A stretch of DNA of 64,000 bases. Origin: Odiellus spinosus. Taxonomy: Eukaryota > Arthropoda > Arachnida > Opiliones > Phalangiidae. The position numbers were made by a program, and so were the translations under genes. The notes under the pieces are model-generated. The model saw only the letters and a program-made list of their open reading frames with translations. It did no database searches and had not been told where the DNA came from. Position 1 is the first letter of the stretch. Every line of letters begins with the position of its first letter. Shown here piece after piece: positions 38,324 to 50,889 of the stretch. The stretch is taken from positions 310,001-374,000 of the forward strand of contig CAWUCO010000094.1 in the NCBI GenBank assembly GCA_963920705.1, written 5' to 3'.

Positions 38324-39825
38324 ATTTTCAAATTCGCTTTTTGATATTAGATGTTTTTTGAATTGTCCATATTTTCCATGTTTTTCAACGGATTTTCCAA
38401 AACTCTTGTTTTTTAGATAGACCAATATTTGCTCTTTCGAGTGGTCTTAATTTTGTCTAAATCGCTTAAAAATCAAAAGTTTTGTGTCCATTTGAATCCA
38501 ATAATCTTGGATTTTTAAGCGTTTTTGCTTAATTTTAACCAATTTTATATTTGTCACAATTTTGCAATTTAGACAAAACCAAAGTCATTCGAAAGAGCAA
38601 TTAATGGACAGTCTAAATAATAAGAGTTTTCAAAAATCCGTTGAAAAACAAGAAAAATATGGCCAATTCAAGAAATCATAGAATATCAAAATAGTCAAAT
38701 TTCAGATTTTCAAAATTCGCTTTTTGATATTAGATGTTTTTTGAATTGTCCATATTTTCCATGTTTTTAGATAGACCAAAATTTGGTCTTTCGAGTGGTC
38801 TTAATTTTGTCTAAATCGCTTAAAATTCAAAAGTTTTGTGTCCATTTGAATCCAATAATCTTGGATTTTTAAGCGTTTTTGCTTAATTTTAACCAATTTT
38901 ATATTTGTCACAATTTTGCAATTTAGACAAAACCAAAGTCATTCGAAAGAGCAATTAATGGACAGTCTAAATAATAAGAGTTTTCAAAAATCCGTTGAAA
39001 AACCAGAAAAATATGGCCAATTCAAGAAATCATAGAATATCAAAATAGTCAAATTTCAGATTTTCAAAATTCGCTTTTTGATATTAGATGTTTTTTGAAT
39101 TGTCCATATTTTCCATGTTTTTCAACGGATTTTCCAAAGCTCTTGTTTTTTAGATAGACCAATATTTGCTCTTTCGAGTGGTCTTAATTTTGTCTAAATC
39201 GTTTAAAAATCAAAAGTTTTGTGTCCATTTGAATCCAATAATCTTGGATTTTTAAGCGTTTTTGCTTAATTTTAACCAATTTTATATTTGTCACAATTTT
39301 GCAATTTAGACAAAACCAAAGTCATTCGAAAGAGCAATTAATGGACAGTCTAAATAATAAGAGTTTTCAAAAATCCGTTGAAAAACAAGAAAAATATGGC
39401 CAATTCAAGAAATCATAGAATATCAAAATAGTCAAATTTCAGATTTTCAAAATTCGCTTTTTGATATTAGATGTTTTTTGAATTGTCCATATTTTCCATG
39501 TTTTTCAACGGATTTTTGAAAACTCTTATTATTTAAACTGTCCATTAATTGCTCTTTCGAATGACTTTGGTTTTGTCTAAATTGCAAAATTGTGACAAAT
39601 ATAAAATTGGTTAAAATTAAGCAAAAACGCTTAAAAATCCAAGATTATTGGATTCAAATGGACACAAAACTTTTGAATTTTAAGCGATTTAGACAAAATT
39701 AAGACCACTCGAAAGACCAAATTTTAGTCTATCTAAAAAACAATACTTTTCAAAAATCCGTTGAAAAACATGGAAAATATGGACAATTCAAGAAATCATA
39801 GAATATCAAAATAGTCAAATTTCAG
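38324..39825. repeat. 1,502-bp higher-order repeat, copy 2 (FFF R)
   Basis: It matches the preceding 1,502 bp with very few changes (for example ccaaagctc near 39,137). Landmarks are 38553, 38907 and 39290 (F) and 39591 (R). It carries the same 29-bp deletion at 38,763, so the deletion came before the duplication. Confidence 0.88.
38758..38772 (+). other. 29-bp deletion junction, second copy (F)
   Basis: Same junction as at 37,258, carried by the second 1,502-bp unit. Landmark spacing is again 354 bp (38,553 to 38,907). Confidence 0.87.
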
Positions 39826-41966
39826 AATTTCAAAATTCGCTTTTTGATATTAGATGTTTTTTGAATTGTCCATATTTTCCATGTTTTTCAACGGATTTTC
39901 CAAAACTTTTGTTTTTTAGATAGACCAATATTTGCTCTTTCGAGTGGTCTTAATTTTGTCTAAATCGCTTAAAAATCAAAAGTTTTGTGTCCATTTGAAT
40001 CCAATAATCTTGGATTTTTAAGCGTTTTGCTTAATTTTAACCAATTTTATATTTGTCACAATTTTGCAATTTAGACAAAACCAAAGTCATTCGAAAGAGC
40101 AATTAATGGACAGTCTAAAAAATAAGAGTTTTCAAAAATCCGTTGAAAAACAAGAAAAATATGGCCAATTCAAGAAATCATAGAATATCAAAATAGTCAA
40201 ATTTCAGATTTTCAAAATTCGCTTTTTGATATTAGATGTTTTTTGAATTGTCCAAATTTTCCATGTTTTTCAATGGATTTTCCAAAACTCTTGTTTTTTA
40301 GATAGACCAATATTTGCTCTTTCGAGTGGTCTTATTTTGTCTAAATCGCTTAAAAATCAAAAGTTTTGTGTCCATTTGAATCATATAATCTTGGATTTTT
40401 AAGCGTTTTTGTTTAATTTTAACCAATTTTATATTTGTCACAATTTTGCAATTTAGACAAAACCAAAGTCATTCGAAAGAGCAATTAATGGACAGTCTAA
40501 ATAATAAGAGTTTTCAAAAATCCGTTGAAAAACAAGAAAAATATGGCCAATTCAAAAAACATCTAATATCAAAAAGCGAATTTTTAAAATCTGAAATTTG
40601 ACTATTTTGATATTGTATGATTTCTTGAGTTGGCCATATTTTTCTTGTTTTTCAACGGATTTTTAAAAACTCTTATTATTTAGACTGTACATTAATTGCT
40701 CTTTCGAATGACTTTGGTTTTGTCTAAATTGCAAAATTTTGACAAATATAAAATTGGTTAAAATTAAGCAAAAACGCTTAAAAATCCAAGATTATTGGAT
40801 TCAAATGGACACAAAACTTTCGAATTTTAAGCGATTTAGACAAAATTAAGACCACTCGAAAGACCAAATTTTGGTCTATCTAAAAAACAATAGTTTTGGA
40901 AAATCCGTTGAAAAACAAGAAAAATATGGCCAATTCAAGAAATCATACAATATCAAAATAGTCAAATTTCAGATTTTCAAAATTCGCTTTTTGATATTAG
41001 ATGTTTTTTGAATTGTCCATATTTTCCATGTTTTTCAACGGATTTTCCAAAACTCTTGTTTTTTAGATAGACCATATTTGCTCTTTCGAGTGGTCTTAAT
41101 TTTGTCTAAATCGCTTAAAATTCAAAAGTTTTGTGTCCATTTGAATCCAATAATCTTGGATTTTTAAGCGTTTTTGCTTAATTTTAACCAATTTTATATT
41201 TGTCACAATTTTGCAATTTAGACAAAACCAAAGTCATTCGAAAGAGCAATTAATGGACAGTCTAAATAATAAGAGTTTTCAAAAATCCGTTGAAAAACAA
41301 GAAAAATATGGCCAATTCAAGAAATCATAGAATATCAAAATAGTCAAATTTCAGATTTTCAAAATTCGCTTTTTGATATTAGATGTTTTTGAATTGTCCA
41401 TTTTTTCCATGTTTTTCAACGGATTTTTGAAAACTCTTATTATTTAAACTGTCGATTAATTGCTCTTTCGAATGACTTTGGTTTTGTCTAAATTGCAAAA
41501 TTGTGACAAATATAAAATTGGTTAAAATTAAGCAAAAACGCTTAAAAATCCAAGATTATTGGATTCAAATGGACACAAAACTTTTGAATTTTAAGCGATT
41601 GAGACAAAATTAAGACCACTCGAAAGACCAAATTGCGGTCTATCTAAAAAACAATAGTTTTCAAAAATCCGTTGAAAAACATGGAAAATATGGACAATTC
41701 AAGAAATCATAGAATATCAAAATAGTCAAATTTCAGATTTTCAAAATTCGCTTTTTGATATTAGATGTTTTTTGAATTATCCATATTTTCCATGATTTAC
41801 AACGGATTTTCCAAAACTCTTGTTTTTTAGATAGACCAATATTTGGTCTTTCGAGTGGTCTTAATTTTGTCTAAATCGCTTAAAATTCAAAAGTTTTGTG
41901 TCCATTTGAATCCAATAATCTTGGATTTTTAAGCGTTTTTGCTTAATTTTAACCAATTTTATATTT
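39826..41966. repeat. Mixed tract FF R F R
   Basis: Landmarks lie at 40056 F, 40437 F, 40737 R, 41201 F and 41501 R. One F unit has four linked variants (tccaaattttcc, caatggatt, cttattttgtc, atcatataatc; 40,250-40,390) that recur together near 57,020-57,155. The tract also holds ttgagttggcc (40,626), agaccatatttgc (41,070), ttgcggtc (41,634) and catgatttaca (41,792), all diagnostic of the five-monomer repeat further right. Confidence 0.82.
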
Positions 41967-43497
41967 GTCACAATTTTGCAATTTAGACAAAACCAAAGTC
42001 ATTCGAAAGAGCAATTAATGGACAGTCTAAATAATAAGAGTTTTCAAAAATCCGTTGAAAAACAAGAAAAATATGGCCAATTCAAGAAATCATACAATAT
42101 CAAAATAGTCAAATTTCAGATTTTAAAAATACGCTTTTTGAAATTAGATGTTTTTTGAATTGGCCATATTTTTCTTGTTTTTCAACGGATTTTTGAAAAC
42201 TCTTATTATTTAGACTGTCCATTAATTGCTCTTTCGAATGACTTTGGTTTTGTCTAAATTGCAAAATTGTGACAAATATAAAATTGGTTAAAATTAAGCA
42301 AAAACGCTTAAAAATCCAAGATTATTGGATTCAAATGGACACAAAACTTTTGAATTTTAAGCGATTTAGACAAAATTAAGACCACTCGAAAGACCAAATT
42401 TTGGTCTATCTAAAAAACAATACTTTTCAAAAATCCGTTGAAAAACATGGAAAATATGGACAATTCAAGAAATCATATAATATCAAAATAGTCAAATTTC
42501 AGATTTTCAAAATTCGCTTTTTGATATTAGATGTTTTTTGAATTGTCCATATTTTCCATGTTTTTCAACGGATTTTCCAAAACTTTTGTTTTTTAGATAG
42601 ACCAATATTAGCTCTTTCGAGTGGTCTTAATTTTGTCTAAATCGCTTAAAAATCAAAAGTTTTGTGTCCATTTGAATCCAATAATCTTGGATTTTTAAGC
42701 GTTTTTGCTTAATTTTAACCAATTTTATATTTGTCACAATTTTGCAATTTAGACAAAACCAAAGTCATTCGAAAGAGCAATTAATGGACAGTCTAAATAA
42801 TAAGAGTTTTCAAAAATCCGTTGAAAATCAAGAAAATATGGCCAATTCAAGAAATCATAGAATATCAAAATAGTCAAATTTCAGATTTTCAAAATTCGCT
42901 TTTTGATATTAGATGTTTTTTGAATTGTCCATATTTTCCATGTTTTTCAACGGATTTTTGAAAACTCTTATTATTTAAACTGTCCATTAATTGCTCTTTC
43001 GAATGACTTTGGTTTTGTCGAAATTGCAAAATTGTGACAAATATAAAATTGGTTAAAATTAAGCAAAAACGCTTAAAAATCCAAGATTATTGGATTCAAA
43101 TGGACACAAAACTTTTGAATTTTAAGCGATTTAGACAAAATTAAGACCACTCGAAAGACCAAATTTTGGTCTATCTAAAAAACAATAGTTTTCAAAAATC
43201 CGTTGAAAAACAAGAAAAATATGGCCAATTCAACAAATCATACAATATCAAAATAGTCATTTTTCAGATTTTCAAAATTCGCTTTTTGATATTAGATGTT
43301 TTTTGAATTGTCCATATTTTCCATGTTTTTCAACGGATTTTCCAAAACTCTTGTTTTTTAGATAGACCAATATTTGCTCTTTCGAGTGGTCTTAATTTTG
43401 TCTAAATCGCTTAAAATTCAAAAGTTTTGTGTCCATTTGAATCCAATAATCTTGGATTTTTAAGCGTTTTTGCTTAATTTTAACCAATTTTATATTT
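41967..43497. repeat. 1,531-bp higher-order repeat, isolated early copy (F R F R)
   Basis: It carries the variants later found in three tandem copies at 53-57 kb: aaaatacgctttttgaaatt (about 42,126), caatacttttc, accaatattagctc (about 42,603), gaaaatcaagaaaat (42,824) and aattcaacaaatc. The shift to the first tandem copy is 11,031 bp. It differs slightly, for example tcatataat and tagtcattttt. Confidence 0.83.
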
Positions 43498-45209
43498 GTC
43501 ACAATTTTGCAATTTAGACAAAACCAAAGTCATTCGAAAGAGCAATTAATGGAAGTCTAAATAATAAGAGTTTTCAAAAATCCGTTGAAAAACAAGAAAA
43601 ATATGGCCAATTCAAAAAACATCTAATATCAAAAAGCGAATTTTTAAAATCTGAAATTTGACTATTTTGATATTGTATGATTTCTTGAGTTGGCCATATT
43701 TTTCTTGTTTTTCAACGGATTTTTAAAAACTCTTATTATTTAGACTGTACATTAATTGCTCTTTCGAATGACTTTGGTTTTGTCTAAATTGCAAAATTTT
43801 GACAAATATAAAATTGGTTAAAATTAAGCAAAAACGCTTAAAAATCCAAGATTATTGGATTCAAATGGACACAAAACTTTCGAATTTTAAGCGATTTAGA
43901 CAAAATTAAGACCACTCGAAAGACCAAATTTTGGTCTATCTAAAAAACAATAGTTTTGGAAAATCCGTTGAAAAACAAGAAAAATATGGCCAATTCAAGA
44001 AATCATACAATATCAAAATAGTCAAATTTCAGATTTTCAAAATTCGCTTTTTGATATTAGATGTTTTTTGAATTGTCCATATTTTCCATGTTTTTCAACG
44101 GATTTTCCAAAACTCTTGTTTTTTAGATAGACCATATTTGCTCTTTCGAGTGGTCTTAATTTTGTCTAAATCGCTTAAAATTCAAAAGTTTTGTGTCCAT
44201 TTGAATCCAATAATCTTGGATTTTTAAGCGTTTTTGCTTAATTTTAACCAATTTTATATTTGTCACAATTTTGCAATTTAGACAAAACCAAAGTCATTCG
44301 AAAGAGCAATTAATGGACAGTCTAAATAATAAGAGTTTTCAAAAATCCGTTGAAAAACAAGAAAAATATGGCCAATTCAAGAAATCATAGAATATCAAAA
44401 TAGTCAAATTTCAGATTTTCAAAATTCGCTTTTTGATATTAGATGTTTTTGAATTGTCCATTTTTTCCATGTTTTTCAGCGGATTTTTGAAAACTCTTAT
44501 TATTTAGACTGTCCATTAATTGCTCTTTCGAATGACTGTGGTTTTGTCTAAATTGCAAAATTGTGACAAATATAAAATTGGTTAAAATTAAGCAAAAACG
44601 CTTAAAAATCCAAGATTATTGGATTCAAATGGACACAAAACTTTTGATTTTTAAGCGATTTAGACAAAATTAAGACCACTCGAAAGAGCAAATATTGGTC
44701 TATCTAAAAAACAAGAGTTTTGGAAAATCCGTTGAAAAACATGGAAAATATGGACAATTCAAAAAACATCTAATATCAAAAAGCGAATTTGAAAATCTGA
44801 AATTTGACTATTTTGATATTCTATGATTTCTTGAATTGGCCATATTTTTCTGGTTTTTCAACGGATTTTTGAAAACTCTTATTATTTAGACTGTCCATTA
44901 ATTGCTCTTTCGAATGACTTTGGTTTTGTCTAAATTGCAAAATTGTGACAAATATAAAATTGGTTAAAATTAAGCAAAAACGCTTAAAAATCCAAGATTA
45001 TTGGATTCAAATGGACACAAAACTTTTGAATTTTAAGCGATTTAGACAAAATTAAGACCACTCGAAAGACCAAATTTTGGTCTATCTAAAAAACAATAGT
45101 TTTGGAAAATCCGTTGAAAAACATGGAAAATATGGACAATTCAAAAATCATCTAATATCAAAAAGCGAATTTTGAAAATCTGAAATTTGACTATTTTGAT
45201 ATTCTATGA
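43498..45209. repeat. Mixed tract F R F RRR
   Basis: Landmarks lie at 43498 F, 43797 R, 44261 F, and 44561, 44944 and 45326 R. The first part copies 40,437-41,400 at a shift of 3,060 bp (ttgagttggcc, agaccatatttgc). The R units introduce gactgtggttt (44,535), cgaatttgaaaat (44,787) and ttctggttttt (44,850), which return in the R run at 49-51 kb. Confidence 0.82.
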
Positions 45210-47121
45210 TTTCTTGAATTGGCCATATTTTTCTTGTTTTTCAACGGATTTTTGAAAACTCTTATTATTTAGACTGTCCATTAATTGCTCTTTAGAATGA
45301 CTTTGGTTTTGTCTAAATTGCAAAATTGTGACAAATATAAAATTGGTTAAAATTAAGCAAAAACGCTTAAAAATCCAAGATTATTGGATTCAAATGGACA
45401 CAAAACTTTCGAATTTTAAGCGATTTAGACAAAATTAAGACCACTCGAAAGACCAAATTTTGGTCTATCTAAAAAACAATAGTTTTGGAAAATCCGTTGA
45501 AAAACAAGAAAAATATGGCCAATTCAAGAAATCATACAATATCAAAATAGTCAAATTTCAGATTTTCAAAATTCGCTTTTTGATATTAGATGTTTTTTGA
45601 ATTGTCCATATTTTCCATGTTTTTCAACGGATTTTCCAAAACTCTTGTTTTTTAGATAGACCATATTTGCTCTTTCGAGTGGTCTTAATTTTGTCTAAAT
45701 CGCTTAAAATTCAAAAGTTTTGTGTCCATTTGAATCCAATAATCTTGGATTTTTAAGCGTTTTTGCTTAATTTTAACCAATTTTATATTTGTCACAATTT
45801 TGCAATTTAGACAAAACCAAAGTCATTCGAAAGAGCAATTAATGGACAGTCTAAATAATAAGAGTTTTCAAAAATCCGTTGAAAAACAAGAAAAATATGG
45901 CCAATTCAAGAAATCATAGAATATCAAAATAGTCAAATTTCAGATTTTCAAAATTCGCTTTTTGATATTAGATGTTTTTGAATTGTCCATTTTTTCCATG
46001 TTTTTCAACGGATTTTTGAAAACTCTTATTATTTAAACTGTCGATTAATTGCTCTTTCGAATGACTTTGGTTTTGTCTAAATTGCAAAATTGTGACAAAT
46101 ATAAAATTGGTTAAAATTAAGCAAAAACGCTTAAAAATCCAAGATTATTGGATTCAAATGGACACAAAACTTTTGAATTTTAAGCGATTGAGACAAAATT
46201 AAGACCACTCGAAAGACCAAATTGCGGTCTATCTAAAAAACAATAGTTTTCAAAAATCCGTTGAAAAACATGGAAAATATGGACAATTCAAGAAATCATA
46301 GAATATCAAAATAGTCAAATTTCAGATTTTCAAAATTCGCTTTTTGATATTAGATGTTTTTTGAATTGTCCATATTTTCCATGATTTACAACGGATTTTC
46401 CAAAACTCTTGTTTTTTAGATAGACCAATATTTGCTCTTTCGAGTGGTCTTAATTTTGTCTAAATCGCTTAAAAATCAAAAGTTTTGTGTCCATTTGAAT
46501 CCAATAATCTTGGATTTTTAAGCGTTTTTGCTTAATTTTAACCAATTTTATATTTGTCACAATTTTGCAATTTAGACAAAACCAAAGTCATTCGAAAGAG
46601 CAATTAATGGACAGTCTAAATAATAAGAGTTTTCAAAAATCCGTTGAAAATCAAGAAAATATGGCCAATTCAAGAAATCATAGAATATCAAAATAGTCAA
46701 ATTTCAGATTTTCAAAATTCGCTTTTTGATATTAGATGTTTTTTGAATTGTCCATATTTTCCATGTTTTTCAACGGATTTTTGAAAACTCTTATTATTTA
46801 AACTGTCCATTAATTGCTCTTTCGAATGACTTTGGTTTTGTCTAAATTGCAAAATTGTGACAAATATAAAATTGGTTAAAATTAAGCAAAAACGCTTAAA
46901 AATCCAAGATTATTGGATTCAAATGGACACAAAACTTTTGATTTTTAAACGATTTAGACAAAATTAAGACCACTCGAAAGAGCAAATATTGGTCTATCTA
47001 AAAAACAAGAGTTTTGGAAAATCCGTTGAAAAACATGGAAAATATGGACAATTCAAAAAACATCTAATATCAAAAAGCGAATTTTGAAAATCTGAAATTT
47101 GACTATTTTGATATTCTATGA
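45210..47121. repeat. Five-monomer repeat (R F R F R, ~1.91 kb), copy 1
   Basis: Ordered markers are ctctttagaatg (45,289), aactttcgaatt, agaccatatttgc (45,660), gtccattttttcc, ctgtcgatt, gattgagac, ttgcggtc (46,224), catgatttaca (46,380) and gaaaatcaagaaaat (46,646). All recur about 1,911 bp later. The length is five monomers less about 4 bp of small indels. Confidence 0.87.
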
Positions 47122-49033
47122 TTTCTTGAATTGGCCATATTTTTCTTGTTTTTCAACGGATTTTTGAAAACTCTTATTATTTAGACTGTCCATTAATTGC
47201 TCTTTAGAATGACTTTGGTTTTGTCTAAATTGCAAAATTGTGACAAATATAAAATTGGTTAAAATTAAGCAAAAACGCTTAAAAATCCAAGATTATTGGA
47301 TTCAAATGGACACAAAACTTTCGAATTTTAAGCGATTTAGACAAAATTAAGACCACTCGAAAGACCAAATTTTGGTCTATCTAAAAAACAATAGTTTTGG
47401 AAAATCCGTTGAAAAACAAGAAAAATATGGCCAATTCAAGAAATCATACAATATCAAAATAGTCAAATTTCAGATTTTCAAAATTCGCTTTTTGATATTA
47501 GATGTTTTTTGAATTGTCCATATTTTCCATGTTTTTCAACGGATTTTCCAAAACTCTTGTTTTTTAGATAGACCATATTTGCTCTTTCGAGTGGTCTTAA
47601 TTTTGTCTAAATCGCTTAAAATTCAAAAGTTTTGTGTCCATTTGAATCCAATAATCTTGGATTTTTAAGCGTTTTTGCTTAATTTTAACCAATTTTATAT
47701 TTGTCACAATTTTGCAATTTAGACAAAACCAAAGTCATTCGAAAGAGCAATTAATGGACAGTCTAAATAATAAGAGTTTTCAAAAATCCGTTGAAAAACA
47801 AGAAAAATATGGCCAATTCAAGAAATCATAGAATATCAAAATAGTCAAATTTCAGATTTTCAAAATTCGCTTTTTGATATTAGACGTTTTTGAATTGTCC
47901 ATTTTTTCCATGTTTTTCAACGGATTTTTGAAAACTCTTATTATTTAAACTGTCGATTAATTGCTCTTTCGAATGACTTTGGTTTTGTCTAAATTGCAAA
48001 ATTGTGACAAATATAAAATTGGTTAAAATTAAGCAAAAACGCTTAAAAATCCAAGATTATTGGATTCAAATGGACACAAAACTTTTGAATTTTAAGCGAT
48101 TGAGACAAAATTAAGACCACTCGAAAGACCAAATTGCGGTCTATCTAAAAAACAATAGTTTTCAAAAATCCGTTGAAAAACATGGAAAATATGGACAATT
48201 CAAGAAATCATAGAATATCAAAATAGTCAAATTTCAGATTTTCAAAATTCGCTTTTTGATATTAGATGTTTTTTGAATTGTCCATATTTTCCATTATTTA
48301 CAACGGATTTTCCAAAACTCTTGTTTTTTAGATAGACCAATATTTGCTCTTTCGAGTGGTCTTAATTTTGTCTAAATCGCTTAAAAATCAAAAGTTTTGT
48401 GTCCATTTGAATCCAATAATCTTGGATTTTTAAGCGTTTTTGCTTAATTTTAACCAATTTTATATTTGTCACAATTTTGCAATTTAGACAAAACCAAAGT
48501 CATTCGAAAGAGCAATTAATGGACAGTCTAAATAATAAGAGTTTTCAAAAATCCGTTGAAAATCAAGAAAATATGGCCAATTCAAGAAATCATAGAATAT
48601 CAAAATAGTCAAATTTCAGATTTTCAAAATTCGCTTTTTGATATTAGATGTTTTTTGAATTGTCCATATTTTCCATGTTTTTCAACGGATTTTTGAAAAC
48701 TCTTATTATTTAAACTGTCCATTAATTGCTCTTTCGAATGACTTTGGTTTTGTCTAAATTGCAAAATTGTGACAAATATAAAATTGGTTAAAATTAAGCA
48801 AAAACGCTTAAAAATCCAAGATTATTGGATTCAAATGGACACAAAACTTTTGATTTTTAAACGATTTAGACAAAATTAAGACCACTCGAAAGAGCAAATA
48901 TTGGTCTATCTAAAAAACAAGAGTTTTGGAAAATCCGTTGAAAAACATGGAAAATATGGACAATTCAAAAAACATCTAATATCAAAAAGCGAATTTTGAA
49001 AATCTGAAATTTGACTATTTTGATATTCTATGA
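47122..49033. repeat. Five-monomer repeat, copy 2
   Basis: It matches copy 1 at about 1,911 bp with the full marker series (ctctttagaatg 47,201; agaccatatttgc 47,571; ttgcggtc 48,135; gaaaatcaagaaaat 48,560). Private differences are attagacgttt (about 47,881) and cattatttaca (about 48,292). Confidence 0.87.
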
Positions 49034-49289
49034 TTTCTTGAATTGGCCATATTTTTCTGGTTTTTCAACGGATTTTTGAAAACTCTTATTATTTAGACTG
49101 TCCATTAATTGCTCTTTCGAATGACTTTGGTTTTGTCTAAATTGCAAAATTGTGACAAATATAAAATTGGTTAAAATTAAGCAAAAACGCTTAAAAATCC
49201 AAGATTATTGGATTCAAATGGACACAAAACTTTTGAATTTTAAGCGATTTAGACAAAATTAAGACCACTCGAAAGACCAAATTTTGGTC

Positions 49290-49305
49290 TATCTAAAAAC
49301 ATGGA
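49290..49305 (-). other. 29-bp deletion junction in the B'-arm (R)
   Basis: Here tctaaaaacatgg replaces the normal sequence with two aaaaac words. Reverse-complemented, it equals the junction at 37,258 and 38,758. The same junction recurs at 50,026-50,041. It removes 29 bp and keeps one direct repeat. Confidence 0.87.
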
Positions 49306-50025
49306 AAATATGGACAATTCAAAAAACATCTAATATCAAAAAGCGAATTTTGAAAATCTGAAATTTGACTATTTTGATATTCTATGATTTCTTGAATTGG
49401 CCATATTTTTCTTGTTTTTCAACGGATTTTTGAAAACTCTTATTATTTAGACTGTCCATTAATTGCTCTTTCGAATGACTGTGGTTTTGTCTAAATTGCA
49501 AAATTGTGACAAATATAAAATTGGTTAAAATTAAGCAAAAACGCTTAAAAATCCAAGATTATTGGATTCAAATGGACACAAAACTTTTGATTTTTAAGCG
49601 ATTTAGACAAAATTAAGACCTCTCGAAAGAGCAAATATTGGTCTATCTAAAAAACAAGAGTTTTGGAAAATCCGTTGAAAAACATGGAAAATATGGACAA
49701 TTCAAAAAACATCTAATATCAAAAAGCGAATTTGAAAATCTGAAATTTGACTATTTTGATATTCTATGATTTCTTGAATTGGCCATATTTTTCTGGTTTT
49801 TCAACGGATTTTTGAAAACTCTTATTATTTAGACTGTCCATTAATTGCTCTTTCGAATGACTTTGGTTTTGTCTAAATTGCAAAATTGTGACAAATATAA
49901 AATTGGTTAAAATTAAGCAAAAACGCTTAAAAATCCAAGATTATTGGATTCAAATGGACACAAAACTTTTGAATTTTAAGCGATTTAGACAAAATTAAGA
50001 CCACTCGAAAGACCAAATTTTGGTC

Positions 50026-50041
50026 TATCTAAAAACATGGA
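50026..50041 (-). other. 29-bp deletion junction, second R copy
   Basis: Identical to the junction at 49,290, one ~736-bp period later. A separate 3-bp loss lies at about 50,388 (tctaaaaaaagag). Confidence 0.86.
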
Positions 50042-50889
50042 AAATATGGACAATTCAAAAAACATCTAATATCAAAAAGCGAATTTTGAAAATCTGAAAT
50101 TTGACTATTTTGATATTCTATGATTTCTTGAATTGGCCATATTTTTCTTGTTTTTCAACGGATTTTTGATAACTCTTATTATTTAGACTGTCCATTAATT
50201 GCTCTTTCGAATGACTGTGGTTTTGTCTAAATTGCAAAATTGTGACAAATATAAAATTGGTTAAAATTAAGCAAAAACGCTTAAAAATCCAAGATTATTG
50301 GATTCAAATGGACACAAAACTTTTGATTTTTAAGCGATTTAGACAAAATTAAGACCACTCGAAAGAGCAAATATTGGTCTATCTAAAAAAAGAGTTTTGG
50401 AAAATCCGTTGAAAAACATGGAAAATATGGACAATTCAAAAAACATCTAATATCAAAAAGCGAATTTGAAAATCTGAAATTTGACTATTTTGATATTCTA
50501 TGATTTCTTGAATTGGCCATATTTTTCTGGTTTTTCAACGGATTTTTGAAAACTCTTATTATTTAGACTGTCCATTAATTGCTCTTTCGAATGACTTTGG
50601 TTTTGTCTAAATTGCAAAATTGTGACAAATATAAAATTGGTTAAAATTAAGCAAAAACGCTTAAAAATCCAAGATTATTGGATTCAAATGGACACAAAAC
50701 TTTTGAATTTTAAGCGATTTAGACAAAATTAAGACCACTCGAAAGACCAAATTTTGGTCTATCTAAAAAACAATAGTTTTGGAAAATCCGTTGAAAAACA
50801 TGGAAAATATGGACAATTCAAAAAACATCTAATATCAAAAAGCGAATTTTGAAAATCTGAAATTTGACTATTTTGATATTCTATGATTT

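Noticed and set aside
37261-50036. Recombinase-driven invertible switch (phase-variation type)
   Set aside because: No recombinase gene or defined site is present, there are well over a hundred reversible segments, and long homologous inverted arms are enough to explain flipping by ordinary recombination.
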